From Arcobacter sp. LC1 (GTDB lineage Bacteria; Campylobacterota; Campylobacteria; Campylobacterales; Arcobacteraceae), in assembly GCA_021378565.1 (NCBI GenBank), contig JAACJU010000004.1, forward strand, positions 60,151 through 124,150: a stretch of DNA of 64,000 bases, read 5' to 3'. Position 1 is the first letter of the stretch. Each line of letters starts with the position of its first letter. The translations under genes were made by a program, and so were the position numbers. The notes beneath the pieces are model-generated. The model worked only from the letters and a program-made list of their open reading frames with translations. It was not told the DNA's origin and did not search any database. Shown here piece by piece: positions 36,442 through 43,931 of this stretch.

Positions 36442-38211
36442 TTAGATTAGTTGTTGTTTTATAAAGTTTAAATAATGCCCATCTTCTTGCTCTAAGACTG
36501 AGTGTTTACCTTCTTGAACTATTTTTCCATCTTCAAGTACATAAATCATATCAGCATTTTTAACAGTGCTTAGTCTATGTGCTATCGTGATAACAGTTTT
36601 TTCTTCAAGTATTGGTTTTAGTGCCAGAAAAAGCTTAGCTTCGGTATGTACATCAAGTGCAGAAGTTGATTCATCAAAAATAACCAAAGAAGGATTTGCT
36701 ATTAGCATTCTAGCAACTGATAATCTTTGTCTTTGTCCACCTGAGAGTTTTGCTCCATTTTTACCCACCAAGGTATCAAGTTTTTTTGGCATCTTCTCTA
36801 CTATTTCATACAACTGTGCCGTTTTTATAGCGTTCATGATTTCTTTATCACTTATATTTTTATTTCCCATAGTTATATTAAATCTCAAAGTGTCATTAAA
36901 TAAAATCGGCATTTGCAGTACTAAAAAAATAGATTCCCTTAGAGATTTTTTATTTATTTCACTTAATTTTACATCATTGTAAAAAATCTCCCCTGAGTCT
37001 TTGTGGTAAAATCCTGCTAAAACTTGTGCAAGCGTTGTTTTACCACTACCGCTTGAGCCAATAAGTGCTATTTTTTCTTTGTGTTTTATATTAAAACTTA
37101 TATTTTGTAAAAGCGGTTTATCTTTTAAATAAGAAAAACTTAAATCTTTTATGCAAATATCAAGCCCATTTTTTGTATCTAAAATTTTATCTCCACTAAC
37201 TTCAGCTTGTAAATCAAAAATTGTATTTAGTCTTTTTAATGCAACTTTTGCATTCGCATAAGAATATTGAATACTTAAAATATCTTGTATAGGTGTCATC
37301 AAAAACCAAATATATCCAAACATAGCAAAAACAAGCCCAATTGATAATTGATGATAAGACACAAGTATTAAACCGCTTGTTTGTAATATTGCAAAAGAAA
37401 TCAAAAAAAGTAAAAATGAAAATCTTAGATAAACATCACTTTTATACCCAAAGGCATTTGATGTTTTTTGTATATGGTCAGCTTTTTCTATTGCTTTTTC
37501 AAAAAATTCATCTTCTTTATTACTAGCTTTGATTTGCCCAAAAAGCTCCAAAGTTTGGCTGATATTGTCTTGAAAAGAAGCTATGGCTTTGTTTTCTTCT
37601 TTTTTTAAGCCTCCTATTACGCTTGCTATTTTTTTTGATAACAAAATAATTAAAGGCTGAGATACCAAAATCATCAATCCAAGAACAGGACTAATTACTA
37701 ATAAAACAATAGCAATTGCAAGTAAAGTAAGTACTGCTGAGGCAAATTTGGCTGCACTTGCTACCACAAAAGCATCAAGTGTTTCAACATCTGTTATTAG
37801 ATTTGCAGCTATTTTACCACTTCCTAGCATTTCGTATTCATTCATGCAAACTTTTTTTAAGTGATTAAGAACTTGTTTTCTTATTTCAAAGGTGGCAAAT
37901 TTTGATATTTTTGTGAAAATTTTTGAGATTAAAGCAGTAAAAGCAAAACTGAGGATTCTAAGTATTATAACTCCAAGGCCAACTAGGGCTATGTAGTAAA
38001 ATGCCGAGCCCTTGCCAAAAATATGGTCAATAGCCAAAACAAAACTTCCAGGTTTATGTAAAAGAACTTCATCGACCATTCTTGGTAGCATCAAAGGAAT
38101 AGGCACAGAAACAAGCATAGCCATAAAAATAGCAACTTGTCCCCATATAAGAGCAGGTTTTTTGTAAAAGATTAGCTTAATTATTGTATTAAAAGTAATT
38201 TTATTATTCAT
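36442..38211 (-). CDS. ABC exporter, fused permease and ATPase
   Basis: A 589-residue half-transporter of the MsbA/LmrA type. Six hydrophobic helices occupy about residues 10-320. The ATPase has Walker A LIGSSGSGKTTL (about 383-394), Q-loop VLQMPILF, signature LSGGQRQRLSVARML, Walker B LVIFDESTSALD and the H-loop ITIAHRLST. The substrate is not evident; lipid or drug export is typical. A TATAAT at 38223-38228 (minus strand) lies only 11 bases before the ATG, so its own mRNA would have a very short leader; read-through from the upstream small RNA array is an alternative. Confidence 0.88.
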   Translation of the reverse strand: MNNKITFNTIIKLIFYKKPALIWGQVAIFMAMLVSVPIPLMLPRMVDEVLLHKPGSFVLAIDHIFGKGSAFYYIALVGLGVIILRILSFAFTALISKIFTKISKFATFEIRKQVLNHLKKVCMNEYEMLGSGKIAANLITDVETLDAFVVASAAKFASAVLTLLAIAIVLLVISPVLGLMILVSQPLIILLSKKIASVIGGLKKEENKAIASFQDNISQTLELFGQIKASNKEDEFFEKAIEKADHIQKTSNAFGYKSDVYLRFSFLLFLISFAILQTSGLILVSYHQLSIGLVFAMFGYIWFLMTPIQDILSIQYSYANAKVALKRLNTIFDLQAEVSGDKILDTKNGLDICIKDLSFSYLKDKPLLQNISFNIKHKEKIALIGSSGSGKTTLAQVLAGFYHKDSGEIFYNDVKLSEINKKSLRESIFLVLQMPILFNDTLRFNITMGNKNISDKEIMNAIKTAQLYEIVEKMPKKLDTLVGKNGAKLSGGQRQRLSVARMLIANPSLVIFDESTSALDVHTEAKLFLALKPILEEKTVITIAHRLSTVKNADMIYVLEDGKIVQEGKHSVLEQEDGHYLNFIKQQLI

Positions 38212-38273
38212 TTTTCAATTATATTATATTTAGACTAAAATTTAAGTAAGTTGATAACATTAATTTTCTTATA

Positions 38274-38390
38274 ATTAAAAAATGCCTCTTAAATCAAGAG
38301 GCATTCTAAAAAAGATTTGTTCTAAAATAAGGAGGATTTGTCGATAAAATCAAATTTATAAAATAAGCTGCTTGTTTTTCTTATTTTATA
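38274..38390 (-). ncRNA. Putative small RNA, copy A (last of three)
   Basis: Read on the minus strand: a predicted start near 38390, then a perfect 10-bp stem AUAAAAUAAG/CUUAUUUUAU (38389-38358) with a loop containing ACAAGCA, then unpaired CCUCCUUAU (38335-38327), then the terminator AAUGCCUCUU/AAGAGGCAUU (10 bp, 5-base loop, 38305-38281) running into UUUUAAU. A CATAAT -10 box is at 38401-38396. Expected length about 115 nt. It is the most diverged copy but has the strongest terminator. Function is unknown; pairing to Shine-Dalgarno regions is inferred from the CCUCC motif. Confidence 0.6.
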
Positions 38391-38507
38391 TTTTAATTAT
38401 GCTCTTCTTGGATTAATATATTGCTAATAAAAAGTTAATGAAAGAATAATAAGAAATACTTTTAAACTTATAAAAATGAAATTTTCAAGTAATTTTATAA
38501 TTTTAGG

Positions 38508-38608
38508 TAAAAAAAATTCCCAAAAGGGAATTAAAAGATTTTCTATCAAAATAAGGAGGAAAGATTAAAAAATCTCTTATAAAATAAGTTGCTTGTTACT
38601 CATTTCAT
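38508..38608 (-). ncRNA. Putative small RNA, copy B (middle)
   Basis: Read on the minus strand: -10 TATAAT at 38620-38615, predicted start at about 38608, stem AUGAAAUGAG/CUUAUUUUAU (10 pairs including two G-U, 38608-38579) closing the loop UAACAAGCAA, a short AU stem, unpaired CCUCCUUAU (38559-38551), and a terminator AAUUCCC/GGGAAUU (7 bp, 4-base loop, 38532-38515) followed by a run of eight U. Expected length about 100 nt. It is nearly identical to copy C from the promoter to the CCUCC motif, with pair-preserving changes in the stem. Confidence 0.65.
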
Positions 38609-38614
38609 ACAAGT

Positions 38615-38660
38615 ATTATATACTCTAGTAATTAATCATTTGCTAATATAAGATTAATAA
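38615..38660 (-). promoter_or_regulatory. Promoter and conserved upstream block of small RNA copy B
   Basis: Minus-strand TATAAT at 38620-38615 is preceded by AAATGATTAATTACTAGAG, and further up by TTTTTATTAAT. The same block stands before copy C (38867-38915) with few changes, and a shorter match (ATTAGCAA then ATTAAT) before copy A. No good -35 is seen, as usual in Campylobacter; the conserved block may be a regulator site. Confidence 0.55.
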
Positions 38661-38763
38661 AAAGTTAATGACAAAAATAATTAATTAAACATGACATCCT
38701 TGAGTAATATGTTTCTAAAATCATAAATTCTATTTTTAAATATAATCTATCGAAATTAAGTAT

Positions 38764-38860
38764 AAATCTCAAAGCATCAAAAAGATGCTTAGGATTTTTC
38801 TAGATAAGGAGGAAAGATTAAAAAATCTTTATGAAACAAGTTGCTTGTTACTCGTTTCAT
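38764..38860 (-). ncRNA. Putative small RNA, copy C (first of three)
   Basis: Read on the minus strand: -10 TATAAT at 38872-38867, predicted start at about 38860, stem AUGAAACGAG/CUUGUUUCAU (38860-38831) with loop UAACAAGCAA, a second stem AAAGAUU/AAUCUUU (38830-38813), CCUCCUUAU (38812-38804), and a final hairpin AAGCAUC/GAUGCUU (7 bp, 38790-38772). The sequence after the last hairpin (UGAGAUUUAU) is poor in U, so termination may be leaky and copy B may be reached. Expected length about 95 nt. Confidence 0.62.
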
Positions 38861-38866
38861 AAAAGT

Positions 38867-38915
38867 ATTATATACTCTAGTAATTAATCATTTGCAAATA
38901 TACAATTAATAAAAA
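38867..38915 (-). promoter_or_regulatory. Promoter and conserved upstream block of small RNA copy C
   Basis: Minus-strand TATAAT at 38872-38867 with the upstream block AAATGATTAATTACTAGAG, then TTTTTATTAAT, as for copy B. It is the most upstream promoter of the array and could drive all copies if the first terminator leaks. Confidence 0.55.
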
Positions 38916-39058
38916 GACAATAAAAGGATACTAAAGAATATTTTGTTTATTTGCATATTAAGACCTTTTATCGGCACTAATAGGCTACAGTTTATTAGTT
39001 ATTAAAAGTCAATAATATATAATATTATATTTACTAAGATATTATAAAGGATAGACAA

Positions 39059-40513
39059 ATGAATAAAAAAATTTCAAAAGTATTAATAGCAAATAGAGGC
39101 GAAATCGCTCTTAGAATTATAAGAGCTTGCAAAGAAATGGGTATTAGCAATGTCTGTATATTTTCTGAGGCTGATATAGATGGAGTATGGGTTAGAAAAG
39201 CTGATGAGTGTTATCCTATTATGGGAAATCCCGTTCAAGCTTATTTAAATTATGAAAAAATAATATCTTTAGCTATCAAGTCTAATTGTGACGCTATTCA
39301 TCCTGGTTATGGTTTTTTATCTGAAAGTCCTGAATTTGCTCAAGCTTGCGAGGATAAAGGTATAATCTTTATAGGTCCAAAGCCTGAGCATATTGCTTTA
39401 TTTGGAGATAAAATAGCTTCAAAAAATGCTATGAAAAAGATAGGAGTACCAATTTTAGGCGGAACTGATGAGCCTATCAAGGATTTAGAAAAAGCAAAAG
39501 AAGTAGCTAGAGAAATAGGCTTTCCAGTTATTATCAAAGCTGCCTTTGGTGGAGGAGGGCGTGGCATGAGAATAGTGGATGAAGAAAAAGATTTTGAAAA
39601 GCTTTTTCAAAGTGCTACTGAAGAATCTGTGAAATTTTTTGCTAAAAGTGAAATGTTTGTAGAAAAATATATTAAAAATCCACGACATATCGAAGTCCAA
39701 ATTATAGCTGATAAATACGGAAATGTTATTCATCTAGGAGAGCGAGATTGCTCAATCCAAAGAAGACATCAAAAAGTTATAGAAATAGCGCAATCTCCAA
39801 GACTTAATCAAAAAGTACGAAGAGAGATTTTTAGGGTTTCAACAAAAGCTATGTTTAAATTAGGCTATGAATCTGTCGGAACTATAGAATTTCTAGTTGA
39901 CAAAGATGACAATATTTATTTTATAGAAATGAATACAAGAGTTCAAGTCGAACACCCTGTAACTGAACTTATCACGGGGCTTGATATTATCCAAAGAATG
40001 ATTAGAATCGCTGAGGGCTCAGAATTAAAATTTATGCAAGAAGAAATAAGTTTTAGAGGATATGCTATTGAATTTAGAATAAATGCAGAAGATCCGAATA
40101 AAGGTTTTGCTCCCTCATCTGGAAAAATTGAGACTTATATTACACCTGGTGGTCCTGGAGTTAGGATGGATTCAAGCGTTTATACGGGTTATACAATTCC
40201 ACCTTATTATGATTCTATGATTGCAAAATTGATTGTTTGGGCGCTTGATTGGGAAGGCGTGGTTGCAAAAGCAAGAAGAGCTTTGGACGAATTTTATCTA
40301 AAAGGAATACCTACAAACATAGCCTTGCATAGAGCAGTGGTAAGAGATCCTGATTTTATTGAGGGTAAATTTGATACGGGGTATTTTGATAAAAAACTAG
40401 CTACTTTTAATCTTGAAGCTAAACACTTCTTCGAAGAAGAAAACGAAAAGCTTGAAAAAATGCAAAAATTTATTTCAACAATAAAAACACATAAGCTTGA
40501 AGTTAGACACTAA
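39059..40513 (+). CDS. pycA: Biotin carboxylase, probably pyruvate carboxylase subunit A
   Basis: A 484-residue ATP-grasp biotin carboxylase. It begins KVLIANRGEIALRIIRACKE. The glycine-rich loop is KAAFGGGGRGMR (about 160-171), and catalytic residues are in GERDCSIQRRHQKVIE and EMNTRVQVEHPVTE. AccC proteins are usually about 445-450 residues; the extra C-terminal 35 residues (FEEENEKLEKMQ onward) and the absence of an accB gene next to it match the two-subunit pyruvate carboxylase PycA of Campylobacter. AccC remains possible. AAAGGA precedes the ATG; the gene is alone on its strand. Confidence 0.8.
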   Translation: MNKKISKVLIANRGEIALRIIRACKEMGISNVCIFSEADIDGVWVRKADECYPIMGNPVQAYLNYEKIISLAIKSNCDAIHPGYGFLSESPEFAQACEDKGIIFIGPKPEHIALFGDKIASKNAMKKIGVPILGGTDEPIKDLEKAKEVAREIGFPVIIKAAFGGGGRGMRIVDEEKDFEKLFQSATEESVKFFAKSEMFVEKYIKNPRHIEVQIIADKYGNVIHLGERDCSIQRRHQKVIEIAQSPRLNQKVRREIFRVSTKAMFKLGYESVGTIEFLVDKDDNIYFIEMNTRVQVEHPVTELITGLDIIQRMIRIAEGSELKFMQEEISFRGYAIEFRINAEDPNKGFAPSSGKIETYITPGGPGVRMDSSVYTGYTIPPYYDSMIAKLIVWALDWEGVVAKARRALDEFYLKGIPTNIALHRAVVRDPDFIEGKFDTGYFDKKLATFNLEAKHFFEEENEKLEKMQKFISTIKTHKLEVRH

Positions 40514-40521
40514 ATTTAAAA

Positions 40522-40547
40522 CCTTAAGAGTACTTTTACTCTTAAGG
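40522..40547. terminator. Bidirectional terminator hairpin after pycA
   Basis: CCTTAAGAGTA (40522-40532) and TACTCTTAAGG (40537-40547) form a perfect 11-bp stem with a CTTT loop, between convergent genes. Flanking A/T runs are short on both sides. Confidence 0.7.
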
Positions 40548-40570
40548 CAAAATATAAACTTATCATATTT

Positions 40571-40993
40571 TTAGTAAGTAATACCACTAACCTTATTCAA
40601 GCTATTTATATATTCCAAGCTCGTCAAAGAAATATTTATAATATTTTTTTTGTCAATTTTAGAAGTCTGCCCTAGGCTTAAAACTGAGTCTGTTGGTATA
40701 ACAATAGTTTTGCTATTACTATTTAAATTATTTGTGCAAGTAAAGTCCTGTTTTGGAGTTTGAATAGTTTTACTGCTTGCTTTGCAAGTTATGACTAAAT
40801 CCACAGGAATTTTTGAAAAAGTATCACTTAAGCATTTTGCATTTGTACTAAAATCTTTGCCCGTTACAAACCCAAGTCCAATATCGCCTAAATTTTTAGT
40901 ATCCTTGCCATACCAAGTAAATGCTAGGGTATGATTCATATCTTTTTTAAAACTTAAGGTAGATTTATTTGTTAAAAATCCACAAGCACTCAA
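40571..40993 (-). pseudogene. Lipoprotein gene with a broken signal peptide
   Basis: The frame codes for about 140 residues beginning with a lipobox-like LSACGFLTN, then a hydrophilic domain with three cysteines (AKC, ITC, FTC). Upstream in the same frame the codons read FYSLI preceded by a TAA that is also the stop codon of nhaA (41011-41009), itself preceded by KKVL. So the pattern is KKVL-stop-FYSLILSACG: a lipoprotein signal peptide interrupted by the nhaA stop. The only in-frame start is a TTG at 40993 with no ribosome binding site. I infer a fusion or deletion that removed the start; a live gene translated by re-initiation is also possible. C. jejuni has a lipoprotein gene after its nhaA genes, from memory. 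Confidence 0.5.
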
Positions 40994-41008
40994 TATTAAG
41001 CTATAAAA

Positions 41009-42289
41009 TTAAAGAACTTTTTTTCCAGCTTTTAGTAAAATCAAGCTTCCTAATACTGCAGCTAAAAAAGAAGCTAACAAAATAGCTAGTTTTGCATTAG
41101 CAATCATTAAGCTATTGTCAAAAGCAAGCTGAGATATGAAAATAGACATAGTAAATCCGATACCTGCTAATACTCCAAGTCCAACAAGCCCTAAGCTTGT
41201 GATTTGCGTTGGAAGTTTTGCAATTTTAAGCTTAATTGCTAGTAAAGAAAAGCCAATAATACCCAAAGGTTTACCTATAACTAGTCCAAGAATAATCCCT
41301 GAAATTACACTAGGATAAGCAATATTTGAAAAGTTTATACTAAAGCCTGCATTAGAAAAAGCAAATAAAGGCATAATTATAAAAGCACTAAAATCGTGCA
41401 AAGAATGCTCTAATTTTGACATGGGGCTTTGGACTTGAGCTTGGACTTTTATCATATCTTCTAAGGCTTCTTCTTGTTCTTGCGCTAAAATCGGTTTAGA
41501 ATTTTTATTTTTTATAAAAATATCTAAAGATTTTTTACAAGTATTTACAAAACTATCATCTTTAAGCTTTGGTCTAACAGGTATAAAAATTGCGAGCAAA
41601 ATTCCTGCAATAGTTGCATGCATTCCTGAATCATGCACACTAAGCCAAAGAAAAACTCCAAGAACTAAATAAGGAATTAAAGATTTTACATTCAAACGAT
41701 TTAGGATAAATAAAAGTACCATTATTCCAAAAGATATATAAATATACTCAAAATGCAAAGTTTTTGTATAAAAAAGTGCAATGACTAAAACAGCACCTAA
41801 ATCATCAACAACAGCCAAAGAAACTAAAAATATTTTAAGCTGAATTGGTACTCTTTTGCCAAGCAACATCAAAACACCAAGCGCAAAGGCAATATCAGTT
41901 GCCATCGGTATTCCAAATCCTGAACTCAAGGGTGCTTTTGTATTAAAAAGAAAGTAAATCAAAGCGGGCACTACCATGCCCCCAATTGCGGCAATTATCG
42001 GTAAGGACGCTTTTTTTATAGATGAAAGCTCTCCAAAAAGAACTTCTCTTTTAATCTCCAAACCAATCATAAGAAAAAATACTGCCATTAAACCATCATC
42101 AATCCATGATTTTAGACTAAGGCTCAAAACTTTTCCTCCAAAGCTAAGCCCTAAATGATTCTTCCAAAAATCAAGATAATAAGCGCCAAGACTAGAATTT
42201 GCAATTATCAAAGCTAAGATTGTTGCAAAAAATAAAACTATTCCACTAAGAGCCTCTTTGTTAATAAAAGTTTTGATTATATTTTTCAT
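41009..42289 (-). CDS. nhaA: Na+/H+ antiporter NhaA
   Basis: A 426-residue inner-membrane antiporter with about twelve helices. The ion-binding aspartate pair is in SLAVVDDLGAVLVIALFY (about 163-164), with ATDIAFALGVL and the pH-sensing region FLMIGLEIKREVLFGEL present. A hydrophilic loop of about 45 residues (KNKNSKPILAQEQEEALED region) lies between helices in the middle, longer than in E. coli NhaA. It starts directly after the LOG-family gene. Its stop codon interrupts the following lipoprotein frame. Confidence 0.94.
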   Translation of the reverse strand: MKNIIKTFINKEALSGIVLFFATILALIIANSSLGAYYLDFWKNHLGLSFGGKVLSLSLKSWIDDGLMAVFFLMIGLEIKREVLFGELSSIKKASLPIIAAIGGMVVPALIYFLFNTKAPLSSGFGIPMATDIAFALGVLMLLGKRVPIQLKIFLVSLAVVDDLGAVLVIALFYTKTLHFEYIYISFGIMVLLFILNRLNVKSLIPYLVLGVFLWLSVHDSGMHATIAGILLAIFIPVRPKLKDDSFVNTCKKSLDIFIKNKNSKPILAQEQEEALEDMIKVQAQVQSPMSKLEHSLHDFSAFIIMPLFAFSNAGFSINFSNIAYPSVISGIILGLVIGKPLGIIGFSLLAIKLKIAKLPTQITSLGLVGLGVLAGIGFTMSIFISQLAFDNSLMIANAKLAILLASFLAAVLGSLILLKAGKKVL

Positions 42290-42865
42290 TTATTTTTCAC
42301 TCCATTTTGCTCTAGGCGCTTTATAATTTTCTAGCAATTCATATACATTTTTTGGATTATCTTCAATAATTAGCATATCTTTAAATCTTTTATCAAGAAA
42401 ATTATTTTCAACCATACCATCTAAAAAGTCTAGTAATTTATCATAAAATCCCAAGATATTATAAATCAAAATCGCTTTTCTTTGATACCCTAGTTGACAA
42501 AGTGTATAGATTTCAAAAAATTCATCCATAGTTCCTGTGCCACCAGGTAAGATTATAAAAGCATCTGAGAGTTCGTACATTTTGTATTTTCTTTGGCTCA
42601 TATTTTCAGTAAGCACTAAAGAAGTTAAATTTTTGTGTTCAGTTTCTTTGTGTGATAAATCTTTTGTGATTACGCCATGCACTTCTAGATTATGCTCAAG
42701 TCCTCTATCAGCTATAATTCCCATAAGACCTGATTTACTGCCCCCATAAATTATTTGGTTTTGATGTTTTGCTAACTCATCTATTAGCTCCAAGCATTTG
42801 CTTGTGTATAAATCTTTTTCTTTGTGCGTTGAACTACAAAATATTGCTATTTTCATTATTTTCAT
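42290..42865 (-). CDS. LOG-family protein (TIGR00730), nucleotide phosphoribohydrolase type
   Basis: A 191-residue protein with the LOG motif PGGTGTMDEFFE (about 98-109) and an N-terminal Rossmann start KIAIFCSSTHKEKD. The family cleaves nucleoside 5'-monophosphates, releasing the base (known from cytokinin activation). Its bacterial role is mostly unclear. The first ATG (42865) lies inside aroC (32-base overlap); an ATG three codons later is equally plausible. Its stop abuts the nhaA start. Confidence 0.82.
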   Translation of the reverse strand: MKIMKIAIFCSSTHKEKDLYTSKCLELIDELAKHQNQIIYGGSKSGLMGIIADRGLEHNLEVHGVITKDLSHKETEHKNLTSLVLTENMSQRKYKMYELSDAFIILPGGTGTMDEFFEIYTLCQLGYQRKAILIYNILGFYDKLLDFLDGMVENNFLDKRFKDMLIIEDNPKNVYELLENYKAPRAKWSEK

Positions 42866-43931
42866 AAACCTTTTTTATTTGAGATATATTTGAGCTTGTA
42901 TTTAAAAGTACAAAATCTGCCAAAACGCAAGCTAACATTGCCTGCGCAATTATACTTCCTCTAGGCGCTATGCAAGGGTCGTGTCTGCCTTTTATTTTGT
43001 ATTTTGTATTTTCATTTTTTGTATTTATCGTGTTTTGTTCTATAAATATTGAAGGCGTTGGTTTGAAATGCACTTTTACGATAATATCATCGCCATTGCT
43101 AAGACCTGCTAAAATGCCTCCGCTATTGTTTGTCTTAAAACCATCACAACTTAGCTCATCATTATTTTGGCTACCTTTTAATTTTGGCGCTTTAATTCCT
43201 GCGCCTATTTCTACAGCTTTTACACCATTTATACTCATCATAGCAAAAGCAATTCTAGCGTCAAGTTTATTATAAATCGGCTCACCTAAACCAATAGGGC
43301 AAGATAAAGCTTTTATAAGTGCAACCCCACCTATGCTATCATGTGATTTTTTAACTTCTAAGATTTTATTTTTTTGCTTTTCTTCTAAGTTTTTATCAAG
43401 TGCAAAAATTTGCGAAGTTTTAGCGTAAGAAAAATCAAATTCCTTAGCTTCTATATCTCCTATTTGACAAATTCCACCTAAGATTTTTATATCAAGTTCT
43501 TTAAGCATTAGTTTAGCCACAGCTCCAGCACAAACCCTAGCTATACTTTCACGCGCACTTGTTCGCCCGCCGCCTTCGTAATCTCTTAGTCCGTATTTAT
43601 GAAAATAAGTAAAATCACCATGTGCAAGTCTAAAAATATCTTTTATATTTTCATAATCTTTTGATTTTTGATTTTGATTAAAAACGACAAGAGCGATAGG
43701 AGTATTTGTAGAATGTCCTTTAAAAAGTCCTGATAAAACTTCTACTTTATCATCTTCTTTTCTAGGACTTGCAAATTCATTTTGTCCAGGCTTTCTTTTG
43801 TTCAATTCTTCTTGAATGAACTCCAAATCAATTTTTATTCCAGCAGGAACACCATCAATTATACAGCCCAAAGCTTTGCCATGGCTTTGCCCAAAACTTG
43901 TGAATCTAAATTTTACTCCAAAGCTATTCAA
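42834..43931 (-). CDS. aroC: Chorismate synthase
   Basis: A 365-residue FMN-dependent enzyme making chorismate from EPSP. Family motifs are GQSHGKALGCIIDGVPAG near the N-terminus, the arginine-rich DYEGGGRTSARESIARV (about 121-137) and GRHDPCIAPRG toward the end (about 318). It overlaps rnc by 4 bases upstream and the LOG-family gene downstream, within the operon that starts at 46138. Confidence 0.96.
   Translation of the reverse strand: MNSFGVKFRFTSFGQSHGKALGCIIDGVPAGIKIDLEFIQEELNKRKPGQNEFASPRKEDDKVEVLSGLFKGHSTNTPIALVVFNQNQKSKDYENIKDIFRLAHGDFTYFHKYGLRDYEGGGRTSARESIARVCAGAVAKLMLKELDIKILGGICQIGDIEAKEFDFSYAKTSQIFALDKNLEEKQKNKILEVKKSHDSIGGVALIKALSCPIGLGEPIYNKLDARIAFAMMSINGVKAVEIGAGIKAPKLKGSQNNDELSCDGFKTNNSGGILAGLSNGDDIIVKVHFKPTPSIFIEQNTINTKNENTKYKIKGRHDPCIAPRGSIIAQAMLACVLADFVLLNTSSNISQIKKVYENNENSNIL

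Larger units (their letters stand above)
38212..39058. other. 847-base gap without protein genes, holding three tandem related RNA units
   Basis: No open frame with a credible product is present on either strand. The gap contains three diverged copies, about 220-250 bases apart, of a block made of a terminator hairpin, AAGGAGG (CCTCCTT on the minus strand), a 10-bp hairpin, and TATAAT-like boxes, all best read on the minus strand. The last 150 bases (about 38910-39058) are AT-rich and carry the likely plus-strand promoter of the biotin carboxylase gene, with AAAGGA before its ATG. Confidence 0.8.

Noticed and set aside
38831..38887. Short plus-strand reading frame of 18 codons (MKQVACYSFHK...) after AAGGAGG in copy C
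   Set aside because: Copies A and B have no ATG at the matching place and no shared frame, the GGAGG is 18 bases from the ATG, and the sequence is better explained as a hairpin of a minus-strand RNA.
38274..38915. The three repeats as a CRISPR array or mobile repeat element
   Set aside because: Units are over 200 bases apart, diverge in a structure-preserving way, and lack spacers, transposase genes and target duplications.
39059..40513. AccC as the first choice for the biotin carboxylase
   Set aside because: Length (484 residues) and lack of accB favour PycA; AccC is kept only as an alternative.
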